The notes: generated by a model not told the origin, from the letters alone. A DNA stretch of 64,000 nucleotides from Emydura subglobosa (GCA_007922225.1 ML679960.1:6488844-6552843); one strand, 5' to 3'; positions 37,155 to 47,659 are shown, counted from the stretch's first letter. Program-made: numbers and translations.

Positions 37155-37971
37155 TGTAGGAGTCTGTGGCCATCCCTCCCCATCAGTCTCGGAGGGAGGC
37201 CACACTCCCTCACTACTGCTTATCTAAAAAGACAAGACTTAATGGGGAGTTAGCAGTCTCAGGGGGCTGGCCCTCTGGGCAGGGCAGAGCAATATCAGCC
37301 TATCCAGAGCAATTAACAGTCTAGGGAGCCCTAGCCCTCAGACTGCTTACTGGTCTGCCCTATTGCCTGGCCTCCTGGCTGAGGCAGACAGTGGACAAAC
37401 GCAGGTCTCTTGGTCTAAAGTGGGTAGGCCGCCACCTCGGATTGGACAGCCACAGCAGATGGGGACCTGGGCCCACCCTACTTCCAGCCCAGGGCCCTAA
37501 CAGTGGCAGATGGTTCCACCAATGGATCAATGGCGATCCCACCAAAACACGCTGACCAGAATTCTGGCAGCACAACCAGACTAGTATCTGGTGTCCCTGG
37601 GATACTTCCTGCTACCCTTTTGTAATGTACTTCTGTCTCGTGCAGTTCCTCTGTCTCCCCAGGGTACATTGCCAGTAGCAGTCCCAGCAACTACTCTGGG
37701 TCCTCCCCAGTCAGCAGACCTGCCAGTTCTTCCAAGTTCACAGCCCTGCATAGCTCTGTCTCAGAGGCACAGGGCTCAGCAGTGGGCAAGAGGCATCTGT
37801 CTCCTTTTCTGGCTCTCCCACAACTGAGTTGCAAGACCCACCTTTTAAACTTCTTGTCCCACCCCTCTGCTTCCAGCAGGGTGGAGATGGCTTGACTGTT
37901 TCCACCCACTAAGAAGAGAAGAGTGGTTCCTCCCCATCAGTCTCTAAGGAAGGCCATGCCCCCTTGCTACA
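37155..37971 (-). repeat. 3' LTR of the Gmr1-like element (817 bp)
   Basis: On the - strand it begins TGTAGCAAGG (37971) and ends CTACA (37155), after a purine-rich tract (gaggaggaagatt, 37972-37984). A TATA-like tttaaaag lies about 125 bp in. A reading frame of LTR origin (LLAMYPG ... VLPEFWSACF) is shared with the 5' LTR. Confidence 0.85.
37478..37690 (-). other. LTR-resident reading frame, 3' LTR copy
   Basis: Open frame beginning MLGLLLAMYPGE and containing SLVVLPEFWSACF. The counterpart in the other LTR (40102-40320) shares LLAMYPG, VVLPEFWS and an IDxx ending, although the two LTRs have diverged. An upstream frame (37691-37909) has LEELAGLLTGEDPE, interrupted relative to this one. This could be a leader ORF or the start of gag encoded in R-U5. 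Function unknown. Confidence 0.4.
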
Positions 37972-38009
37972 AATCTTCCTCCTCAAATCCAGCACCTGAT
38001 CTCTGTGGC

Positions 38010-40060
38010 TGGTTAGTTCTCCTTCCCCCCCAGCCATGACAGAAAGTCTGCTTTCATGTTTTCCTTACTGGCACAATGCTGCACAGTGAATGTGAAGGGC
38101 TGGAGGGTGAGGTACCCCCACATCAGTCTCACATTGGTCTCCTTTCTCGTCTGTAGCCATTTCAGGGGGGCGCGGTCTGTCACTATTATGAAAGTGTTGT
38201 CGAGGAGGTAATAATGGAGGTCCTTCATTGCCCACTTGACAGTCAGGGCCTCCTTCTCAATGAAGGAGTAATTGTGTTCCTACGGGAATAATTTCCGGTG
38301 TTCCTCCCCTCAACGTTCTGTAAGAGGATGGCACAGGGTCCTACTGCCCAAACATCTGTCTGGACAACGAAACTGCAGGTGAAATCAAGGCTGTACAACA
38401 CCAGCTTTCGGCACAGGTGGTCCTTGAGCGATTGGAACACTTTCTAGTATTTCAGGGGTCCAAGATACCTATTGCAGCCTGTCCTTGGTCAGCTGCTCAG
38501 TTGTGAGGTGGCAATAGAGGCAAACCAGGGAACAAACTGGCGATAATAGCCAACCAGTCCCAGAAACTGCCTCACCTGCTTTTTGGTAGTCAGGGTCAGG
38601 TAGTCCTGTAGATCCTGGACCTTTCTCACCAGGTGGCACACCTTACCTCATCCCAACATGTATCTGAGGTAGGTGGTCTCGTGCCATCTTATCCAGCACT
38701 TTTTGAGATGCACAGTTAGCCCCGTAACTTGAAGAGCTCTCAGGACAGCCACCACCTAGTTCAGATAATCCTTCCAGCAGTGACTGTAGAACATCACATA
38801 ATCCAGGTACTCCAGTGGCATACTCAGTGTCGGAAGGTCATTGGGGCACCATGAATACCGAAGGATATCCGGATGAATTGTTATAGCTCACTCGGGGTGG
38901 CAAAGGCTGCCTTTTTCTACAATCCAGTGTCCAGCAGGATCTGTCAGTAGCCCTGGTAAGAGCCAGGGTTGTGATGTACCTGGCCGCTCTGAGCCAGTCA
39001 AGCAGCTCGTCAATCCAGGGCATTGGGTATACATCAAATTTGGAGATGGCATTGACCCTCTGAAAATCAATGCATAAATAGAAGATCCCGTCCAGCTTTG
39101 GGACCAGTGCAGTCACTCTGCGACTTCTTGATAACCCTTAGGTCCATCATCGCCTACACGTCCTGCTCTACCACCTCCCACGTTCATCACAGGAGGGGTC
39201 TCAGTGCCTCATGAACTACCTCCCCTGGGTTCATCAGGATGGCATGCTGAACCGGGGTGGGCTGTCCCACAAGGCCGTGAAGGTCCTGGGAAAGGCCTCC
39301 AGCAGATGTTTGGCCTGCTTCTGCTACCCCTTTGTGAGGAGCCCCTGCTTGTAGACACCCTAAGTCTTGGTGGCCATGGGGACCTGGGGACCCATGTCCA
39401 ATTAGGGGGATACTGGTTGATCAGCAGCCTCTCCCACTCATGCCACGGCTTCAGGAGGTTTACATGGTATATCTGCTGCTTTTTCTGCTGGACCTCATAG
39501 GTGACAGGTCCCACCCAGTGGATCACCTTGTATGTGCCTTGCCGTTGGGTCAGGAGTTTGGACTCCTCTGCGGGGAGTAAGAGAAGGGCCCAGTCACCAG
39601 GCTTGAAGGTCTGTGTTCACACTCCCTGATTGTAAGTTTCCTCCTGGGCCCCCTGGGCAGCATGCAAGTTCTCCTTCGTCAGGTCTTCGGCTTGATCCAG
39701 GTACTCTTGCAGTTGCAGCACATATTGCAGGAGACCCTGGGCATGTGACGTGGTTTGTTTCCAGATCTTCTGCATTAGGTCGAGCATCCCCCAGGGTTGG
39801 TGACCATACAACAGTTCAAATGTAGAGAACTTCATGGAGGATTGCAGCACCTCCCTGATGGCAAGCAATAATATGGGATTAGTTGATTCCACTGGTGCAA
39901 GTCCTTAAGTGGGAACTTACAGAGAATGTCCTTGAGAGTCCAGTTAAACCACTCAACTGGCTCATCAGTTTTGGGGTGGTAGACAGATATCTGCAGCTCC
40001 TTGATTCGCAGTAGATTGCAGACCTTATGGAATAGATTTACAGAACAGGGAACAAACTTA
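38010..40060 (-). pseudogene. Gmr1-like pol remnant: integrase, RT, RNase H
   Basis: Integrase core: SVYHPKTDEPVEWFN, with the catalytic Glu of DDE kept, then FELLYGHQPWG. Integrase C-terminus: MIHWVGPVTYEVQQKK and YHVNLLKPW. Linker: NPGEVVHEALRPLL. RT: VPKLDGIFYLCIDFQRVNAI, SKFDVYPMPWIDELLDWL. The catalytic box, usually Y-[IVLM]-D-D, reads YLDY (about 38800), so the second Asp is lost. RNase H: VVQTDVW, EKEALTVKWA and VTDRAPLKWLQ, keeping its acidic residues; it ends at a stop by about 38010. Several stops and frame changes separate the blocks. RT would copy RNA to DNA, RNase H remove template and integrase insert the product; this copy cannot. Confidence 0.85.
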
Positions 40061-40558
40061 ACCCAGGCCCACCCTACTCCACCGGGTCCCAGCCCAGGGC
40101 CCTAGCAGTGGCGGATGGTATCAATGGAGATCCTGCTGAAACACACTGACCAGAATTCTGGTAACACAACTGGACTAATCTCTGATGTCTCTGAGTTACT
40201 TCCTACTGCCCCATTGCAGTTTACCTCTGTCTTGTGGGGTTTCTCCATCTTCCCAGGGTACATGGCCAGCAGATGTCCCAGCAACTCCTCTGTGTCCTTG
40301 CCCATCAGTAATTCCAGCAATTCTTCTGAGTCCTTGGTTCTGCAGAGGTCTCTTGGGTACAGGGCTCAGCAGTGGGCAAGAGTCTGTTTCCTTCTCCGGC
40401 TCTCCCACAACTGAGCTGCAGGGCCCACCTTTTAAATTGCCTGTCCTGCCCCTTTGCTTCTGGTGGGATGAGCATGGCTTGCCTGGGTCTGCCCATCAGG
40501 GGGTGGAGAGGGGTTCTTCCCTGTCAGTCTTAGAGGGAGGCAACACTTCCTTGCTACA
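40061..40558 (-). repeat. Truncated 5' LTR of the Gmr1-like element (498 bp)
   Basis: Aligns end to end with the 3' LTR from its TGTAGCAAGG start to about 37465, then stops at the internal deletion (40060/40061). It ends at CTACA (40558) against the ACCTA duplication. The shared ORF (40102-40320) begins MLELLMGKDTEELLGHLLAM. Divergence between the two LTRs is substantial, including small indels, so the insertion is old. Confidence 0.85.
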
Positions 40559-40563
40559 ACCTA

Positions 40564-42254
40564 TTATTTTGGAGTTCACACAGTGAAGGACTTTAGGCCT
40601 TCAAATAAGCTTGTTCCATGTACAAGTAGCTGCAATAACAAATGTTTTGAGTTAATAAACAAGGCTTATTTTAGTCATATCCTCATAACAAATTTCTCGG
40701 ACTAGCTTTGCTGAAATGAAGGTCAAATAAGAACTCAAAACTGGACACTAAATATTTTCTTAAAGACCTTTATTCAACATCCTTGCAAACTATGAAAATC
40801 CATCTCTAGATTTTTCCCAGCTACCAACACTGTAATTTTCTTACAACATTTTAATTCCTCTATCAAAGGACTGTTAAATTTGTAGGTCTCAAGTTGTTTA
40901 ACAGGTTCTATATCTTTCACAATAAAAGATGGCATTAAGAACAAAATTGGCGTTCATCTCCATTCTAATTATTTTCCTTTTCTGTTGTCAGACACAATGA
41001 TTTCTGACATAGAATTTACTACCCTAAAAGAAGGCTGCAGAAATGTGACATGTAGATTTGTTAGAGAAACAAGAGGGAAAAAAAGGTGTCATTTGCAAGG
41101 TGTATTCATTGTACACTCTTCCTTTCACCCCATCATGTTTCAAATTGTTTATATGGTGATTGAAACTATTATGTGCTATCTTTTATGCAAATGCTATTTC
41201 ATTGTGTTTATAGTGATTATTAATACACAATCATTTTTTCTGTAGCAAAGCAACTTAGACATGGAAGTTAGATACCACAATGCCGGGTTTTGTTCATTAT
41301 TCTACAAGCTGCTATTTGTCCCTGTAGTTACACACATTTTAGATTTTTCTTTAGACAGCATCAATTTTGTGGTTAACAGCTGAACTCTTATTTCACATTC
41401 TCAGCTGTTCGCTACTTCACACCTGTTTCCTAGAAAAAAATAGTGTATATCCCTTACTGGGATCAACCAGATTGCAAAAATTATGAGTTTAGGTCCCAGC
41501 ATGAATGTTTGGTCTTGGGCTTATAAGTATGTGACTCCCTAATTTATTTACATTATATAATAGTATTTACTGGCAATCTGTTAAATATCATGAAGCAGAA
41601 TTTATAGAAATGTTTGGTTTGGTGGAAGGCAGGAGTTGTGGGAGGTTGTTGGTTTGCCTGTTTGTTTTAAACTTATAAATGTTGAAATCAGTATCTCGGC
41701 ATGTGAGCTATTTTTTTCCTCCTGAAATAATAAAAATCTGTTATAAGAGAAGGTGGATTTGATGCTTTTCCTTTGACTTTACTCTCTAATGAAACAGTTG
41801 AATAAGAAACTGGTGGTGGTGTAAAAGCATAATCTAGTTTGAAGAACAAGAATGGGGGATTTGAGGGATGCTATCGCTAGTCTCAGACCTCTGTAACGAA
41901 TATAACATTTTATTACTCTTGCTACATAAGCTCAAATACTATGACTTTCTTTCTCCCATTTATGAAATAAAATAAACCTATCTTAACCAGAATTGTAATG
42001 ACTTACAAATTACATGCAACATATCAATATTACAGTATGAGTATTTTTAATATTCTTTCTATGAGATGATTACTTTACCATCCTAATTACATCCTACAGC
42101 CTCACTAACATTTTTGAAGAAAGTGCACTGACTTGCTAATCAAAAAATAGCCAAATAAGTAATGGTGTCAAATGGAATTCTGAGAGTTTTTCAGAAACTA
42201 AATTGCCTCTTAGAGAATGTCTGTTTGGAAGTGAAGTCAATTTAATTTCAGTCT
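40564..42254 (+). other. IL1RAPL1 intron, AT-rich
   Basis: No gene or defined repeat. The 86-codon ORF at 40985-41245 is hydrophobic only because of AT-rich codons. Confidence 0.55.
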
Positions 42255-42919
42255 ACATTTACCTGCCGAATTAATGAAGTCAGTCGATTGTGATCACACC
42301 ACGCTCATTGTGTTGGAAGAGTGCGTCCCCGCCAGCCGCACTTGTATTGAGAAGCAGAGCAGTGCACTATAGGTACCTATCCTACAGTGCAACTAGCTCG
42401 CAGGGGCTTTTGGGAAGGTCTTTGGCCAGTCTTTGACTGGTGGCATCATTAGGAAGATCTGGGATGAGGAGCAGTGGCTTCAGAACTCTCGGATGCGTTA
42501 GGCCACTTTCCTGGAACTTTGTGCAGAGCTGTCCCCAGTCCTGAAGTGCAGGAATACTTGCTTGAGACCTGTTCTAACAGTGGAGAAGCAAGTGGCCATC
42601 ACTTTGTGGAAGCTACCATCACCAGACTGCTAACAATCGATTGGGAATCAATTCGGAGTTGGTAAATGCACCGTGGGAGCAGCTGATTCAAGTGTATAGG
42701 GCCATTAATAGACTTCTGTTAAGAAGGGTAGTGGGTTTTGGAAACATACAGGACATAGTGGATGGTTTGGCTGCGATGGCGTTCCCTAACTGTGGTGGGG
42801 TGACAGATATCCCTATCTTAGCATCGGACCACCTTGCCACAGAGTACATAAACCAAAAGAGACACTTTTCCATGGTGTTGCAAGCTCTGGTGGATCACAG
42901 GGGAAGCTTTCACCAACAT

Positions 42920-43998
42920 AGAATCATAGAGTTGGAAGGGACCTCAGGAGGTCATCTAGTACAACCCCCTGCTCAGAGCAGGACTAACCTCAGCTAAGTA
43001 ATCCCAGTGAGGGTTTTGTTAAGCCGCAGCTTAAAAACCTCTAAAGATGGAGATTCCACCACCTCCCTAGGTAACCCATTCCAGTGCTTCACCACCCTCC
43101 TAGTGGAAAAACTTTTTCCTAATGTCCAACCTAGACCTCCCGCTCCTGCAACTTGAGACTGTTGCTCCTTGTTTTGTCATCTGCTACCACTGAGAACAGC
43201 CTAGCTCCATCCTCCCAGGAACCCCCTTTCAGGTAGTTAAAGGCTGCTATCAAATCCCCCCTCATCTTCTCTTTTGCAGACTAAACACACCCAGTTCCCT
43301 TAGCCTCTCCTCATAAGTCTTGTGCTCCAGCCCCCTAATCATTTTTATTGCCCTCTGCTGGACTCTCTCTAACTTCTCCACATCCTTGTTGTGGTGGGGG
43401 GCCCAAAACTGGACACAATACTCCAAATGCGGCCTCACCAATGCTGAATAGAGGCAATGCTCCTACTAATGCAGCTCAATATGCTATTAGCCTTCTTGGC
43501 AACCAGGGCACACTGCTGACTCATATCCAGCTTCTTATCCTCTGTAACCCCCAGGTTCTTTTCTGTAGAACTGTTGCCTAGCTCATCGGTCCCCAGTCTG
43601 TAACTGTGCATGAGATTCTTCCATCCTAAGTGCAGGACTCTGCACTTGTCCTTGTTGAACCTCATCAGATTTCTTTTGGCCCAATCCTCCAGTTTGTTTA
43701 GGTCCTTCTGTATCATATCCCTATCTTCCAAGGTATCTACCACTCCCCCTAGCTTAGAGTCATCTGCAAACTTGCTGAGGGTGAAATCTACCCTATCCTC
43801 CAGATCATTGAGGAAGAAGTTGAACAAAACTGGCCCCAGGACTGACCCCTGGGGCACTTCGCTTGTGACCGGCTGTCAACTAGACATCGAGCCATTGATC
43901 ACTACTCGTTGAGTCCTATGCTCTAGCCAGTTCTCCATCCATTTTATAGTCCATTCATCTAACCCATACTTCCTTAACTTGCTGATAAGAATACTGTG
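42920..43998 (-). mobile_element. CR1 LINE, 5'-truncated, inserted in the Harbinger transposase
   Basis: A non-LTR retrotransposon typical of birds, turtles and crocodilians. Reading the - strand: end of the RT domain, then a 3' UTR ending in the CR1-type tail (reverse complement of catagaatcatagagttgg, next to 42920). It is flanked by ACAT on both sides (42916-42919 and 43999-44002), a plausible short target duplication. The transposase reading resumes directly across it. Orientation is opposite to the host transposon and to IL1RAPL1. Confidence 0.92.
43435..43975 (-). pseudogene. CR1 reverse transcriptase C-terminal half
   Basis: Shows [16 protein letters not shown], then a TGA codon, then VPQGSVLGPVLFNFFLNDL, the RT catalytic FADDSKLGG box, DLNKLEDWAKRNLMRFNKDK, and LGVTEDKKLDMSQQCALVAKKAN. 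The FADD active site is intact, but the copy lacks the endonuclease and the N-terminal half of RT. Confidence 0.9.
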
Positions 43999-44795
43999 AC
44001 ATCAATGTGGGGTGGCCTTCAAAGGTGCAGCACACGCACATCTTCAGGAACTTAGGTCTGTTCAGAAAGATGCAAGCAGGGACTTTTTTTCTAGACCAAA
44101 TAATAACCTTTGATGTTAAAATGCCAATAGTGATCCTGGGAGACCTAACCTACCCCTTTCTCTCATGGCTCATGAAGCTGGACACCGGACACCTGAACAG
44201 TGATAAGGAGGATAATAGGCTAAGCAAGTGCAGAATGGTGGTGGAATGTGCTTTTGGATGTTTAAAAGCTCACTGGTGTAGTTTGCTCACTAGGTTACAC
44301 CTCAGTGAAACCAACATCCCCATAGGTATATCTGCCTGCTGTGTGCTCCATAATGTCTGCAAGACAAAGGGAGAGAAATTTCCGTTGCATTGGGTCATGG
44401 AGGCAGATAGGCTGGCCGCAAACTATGAGCAGCCAGATACCAGAGTAATGCTCAGAGCCCATCAAGAAGCTCTGCGCCTCAGGGAGGCATTGAAAACCTG
44501 TTACTGTAATGAACAACAGTAATGTGCGTCATTTGTCTGTCTGGCCTTCCCATTCCATCCCCCCTTACAGAAATGTCTCAGCACCTCCCCTTCCCCAACC
44601 ACCCATCTCCATGCATGTAATAAATAAAGAGTACTTAATTACAAAGAAATTCACTTTTATTGCACATCTGTAACAGTGGAGGGAAAGGAAAATAGTTAAC
44701 TGTTAGCATCCATTGTCATGAAGCTGGGAAGGCGAGAAAAAATTGGTGCTTGTCTGTACAAATACCAACGCCCGCACATTAAAAGTTTTTAGAAA

Positions 44796-46990
44796 GGCCA
44801 CCTTCTCTTCCTGTGCCCCTTCCCCAGTGTTGAGTGGAGCACATACTGCACCTTACCCACCCTCCTCCTGGAATACTTGGGGGTGGTGCTTGGGAAGAGG
44901 GAGTTAGTTGCTGGTAGTTCTATAGTGGCTGCAGAGGGAGTCTATCCTACCAGATGCCTCAACATGTTTGACTGATCACTCATTATACACAGTATCTCGC
45001 CCTATGTGGCATGCTTGTGTTCCTGGGCTGCTCTTCTATGTCCAGTTTTTCGGACCATGAAATCCTCCAGTTTTCTTTTTCTGCCTTCTAATCTGCAATG
45101 GCTTCCTCCGCAGGAGTGGCAGATGCACTGAAGGCCACGCTTTCCAGTGCAAGACACACAAAGCACAAGGCAACCACTGTGAGAGCAACCTTGCTTTTCA
45201 CCCATGGAATGCAATGTAAAAATCACTCCCCTTATTAGACAAAAGTGAACAGTAGCTCTGAATCACAATTCCTGCCTCTTACACGGGTCGGTCTGCTGTG
45301 CCAGCCATCATGAGTAAGGGGTTTGTGCCTCTAGTTTAGGGAAATCTCTGGAGAACAGAATTTGTTGTGGACAAGGCTCCCCTTCCCCCGGCAATATGAG
45401 CGTGGAACATCATGTAGCCTCCCAAAATTCTTTTTTTGCAGGAAGTAGCCCTAGGAGGAGATGGCGGGGGGAGGAAACACATGACCACCCATTCCCTGAT
45501 CGCGAACACCCAGAACAACCTCATGTCAGGGAACATGTGGTTCACAGATCCAAGAAACTGTTCCAGGCGGGGGATCTCATGCACTTTTTTTCTCGTTATG
45601 AGCACAGGTATTCTAAACTTGCACTATCTGCCCTAGGTGACCATGTATGATATTAGTCTCCTGTGGGTAGCACAGATGGAAAGGGAGCAGTTGCTGCAAG
45701 TGTCTGGGTACAGACCTGGTCCTCATGCTCTTATGCTGTGTTCCACAATGGTGCCAGCACATTTAAGAAGAGAATGGCATGAGAATATGTCCTATCGTGG
45801 TGGAAAAAATAAGGCTGCCCTCCCAAAAAACTTTTTGTAAAGTATTGCATTAAAGTTTCCTGGAGATCTCCATGGAGGATTCTCGGGCCATCCCTTAGCA
45901 TATAAACAGTCTTTTTCGGGGGCAACCCGCTGCATAACTGAAGCACCAATGAGGAACCCCATCTCCACCAAACCTAATTATTTTTTTCCTATTAATCTGA
46001 GTCTAGCAGAGGATGTAACACCAGCCCTGTGATTTATATTACATACTCACCAGGTGTATGCCTTCCCTGGCATCTCGGTTGGTCAAGATGCTGTCCTGCA
46101 TCGGGCTGGGCTGTTCCGGGGTTAAAAACAGCTCCTGGCTTTCGGAGAGAATGGATGTACCACTTGCCTTCTCCCCACCCCCCATTCTCCTCCTCTTCCT
46201 TGCGCACAGTCTCATTGTCATTGAGCCACAACTCAGATTCCCCCAAGTTATCATCGCTGCCTCTGGGGGCAGTGGTGGGGTCACTGCCGAGAATTAGAGC
46301 CCTGAAAATGTGTGGCTATCCACTTTATATCCATGGATATCTGCATCTGCAGATACAATGTGGATATCCATGGACCATTTCTTGCGGATTACGGTCAGAC
46401 GGTCACAGCTGTTAGGCTGCTCGCAGGACTCAGCAGCTGATCAGCTCTTACGCGTGAGGGACAGCTGAGAGGGCCCATCAGCTATTAGGCAGGAGGGCAG
46501 GGCTGATCAGCTCTTAGGCAGGAGGTCAGAGCTCAACAGTTGATCAACTGTTATGCGGGGCTTATTAGCTGTTTGGGGTGGCAGGGGCTCAACAGCTCAT
46601 GGAGGGCTGCTGGCTCCAAAACAGCTGATGAGCAGATGCGAATGCGGGTAAATCTAAAAGCGGGAGGGAGGATTGCAGGTTGGGTGAAAGTTTATTCCTG
46701 CGGATGTGGATCAATGCAGATCCACATATTTGTATCTGCGCAGGGCTCTACCGCGAATCACATGCAGCTCCTTGTAGAAGCAGCATGTCTTTGGTGACGA
46801 GCCAAAAAGACTCTTCGCGTCCCTTGGTTTTTTGATATGCCTGCCTCAACTCTTTCATTTTAACGCAGCACTGTGATGTGTCTCTATTGTGCCTTTTCTC
46901 CAACATGCCCCACAATATCTATTTATAGATATCAACATTTCTTCTGCTGGATCGGAGCTGAGACTGAACAGACTCTTCTCCCTATGTACC
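44796..46990 (-). pseudogene. Harbinger Myb/SANT-like partner gene remnant, split by a hAT MITE
   Basis: The second Harbinger protein, which helps the transposase bind DNA and enter the nucleus. First exon on the - strand (46990 downwards): ESVQSQLRSSRRNVDIYK, HNRDTSQCCVKMKELRQAY, typical of the transposon Myb/SANT domain. It is broken at 46751 by the hAT insertion and resumes below 46288 with acidic sequence and SQELFLTPEQPSPMQDS, followed by a possible splice donor (gtgagt, about 46047). A downstream block (45226-44796) has RKRKLEDFMVRKTGHRRAAQEH and, after a stop, IMSDQSNMLRHLVG, like the coiled-coil end of such proteins. The intron is inferred. Confidence 0.65.
46296..46750. mobile_element. 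Non-autonomous hAT MITE, 455 bp, inserted in the Harbinger element
   Basis: Perfect 10-bp terminal inverted repeats TAGAGCCCTG (46296-46305) and CAGGGCTCTA (46741-46750). They are flanked by 8-bp duplications ccgagaat (46288-46295) and ccgcgaat (46751-46758), one mismatch. Subterminal regions contain further inverted motifs (ggatatc, gcagat, tggatc). The middle holds imperfect repeats of 'cagctgatcagctctta'. No coding capacity. Confidence 0.92.
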
Positions 46991-47659
46991 GATAGGATCT
47001 AAACCCTCAGGCCTACTCCAGGCTGGAGCACATTTGGAGCATACAGTTGCCATGATCAGTTGGGCTGGCGAGCACTTCACACTGACCAAACAGGAAATGG
47101 GACTTCAAAATTTCTTGGGACTTGACCCATGGAAGGGCTGTTTCCTGTGTATGTGGCCGCGGTGCAGCAGAACCAAAAACAATATCCATAGTGGTCACAG
47201 TGGAGCATTGTGGGACACCTACCAGAGGCCTATGGTGTCGATTTACGCAATGCTCTGCCTACACTGCTGCTCATTCGATCCGTCCACTTCGATTTTAGCA
47301 CTACGCCTATCGCAGAGGTGGTTTTATTAAGTCGACGTTTCCAGCGAGTTAAGTTGGTGGAACAGATCTGGCAGCGGAGACCACCAGATGTGGTCGACGG
47401 AAGACGGCTTCGATCGACCTAACTTCACAGTGCAGACCAGGCCTTAGTCTAGTATCTCATTTGGCAACAAAGACACACATCCATCTATTTGTGTTTGAAA
47501 AGTATTTTAACAAGAATATGAAGTGAATTCTCACTGAAACCATTTTCAATATACAGTCTCAAGTTGTAATCCTGTGAGCCTCCTCAGATACTTCTCTGGA
47601 ATTACAGAATGGATACCTTGTAATTATTTCCCCTGTTTATAGAAAATACCATCATAATT

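Larger units (their letters stand above)
37155..40558 (-). mobile_element. Ty3/Gypsy element of Gmr1-like domain order, internally deleted
   Basis: A 3,404-bp LTR retrotransposon on the - strand, flanked by identical 5-bp duplications ACCTA (37150-37154 and 40559-40563), so it entered as one unit. In its own direction: truncated 5' LTR (40558-40061), direct junction to integrase core (40060), integrase C-terminus (to about 39480), RT (about 39180-38450), RNase H (about 38300-38010), polypurine tract, complete 3' LTR. Integrase before RT, with RNase H directly against the 3' LTR, is the copia-like order known for Gmr1-like Gypsy elements, not the usual one. The rest of the 5' LTR, the leader, gag, protease and integrase N-terminus were lost after insertion. 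Confidence 0.85.
42455..44522 (+). pseudogene. Harbinger transposase remnant (DDE_Tnp_4 type), split by CR1
   Basis: HARBI1-like nuclease that would cut and rejoin transposon ends. Before the CR1: WDEEQWLQNSRMR, VEKQVAITLWKLPSPDC, SIGNQFGVGKCTVGA, then VDGLAAMAFPNCGG and LATEYINQKRHFSMVLQALV. The usual catalytic box 'DGTHIPI' is shortened to DIPI at about 42810. After the CR1 (from 44003): [35 protein letters not shown] (second Asp), CRMVVECAFGCLKAHW (catalytic Glu), ISACCVLHNVC and YEQPDTRVMLRAHQEALRLR, ending at a stop (44520-44522). The 5' half has at least three stops and frame changes; the 3' half is open for about 170 codons. Catalytically dead. Confidence 0.85.
42255..47446 (+). mobile_element. 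PIF/Harbinger DNA transposon carrying two nested insertions
   Basis: A cut-and-paste element needing two proteins: a DDE transposase and a Myb/SANT-like DNA-binding partner. Both are present as remnants, transcribed towards each other: transposase on + (42455-44522), Myb-like on - (46990-44796). The right end lies near 47446 (gtgcagaccaggcctta); TTA there would fit a Harbinger 3-bp target site. The left end, placed near 42255, is degraded and no matching terminal repeat was confirmed. Removing the CR1 (42920-43998) and hAT (46296-46750) insertions leaves about 3.66 kb. Part of the right end (46990-47440) is noncoding with CpG-containing motifs such as gtcgac. Confidence 0.8.
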
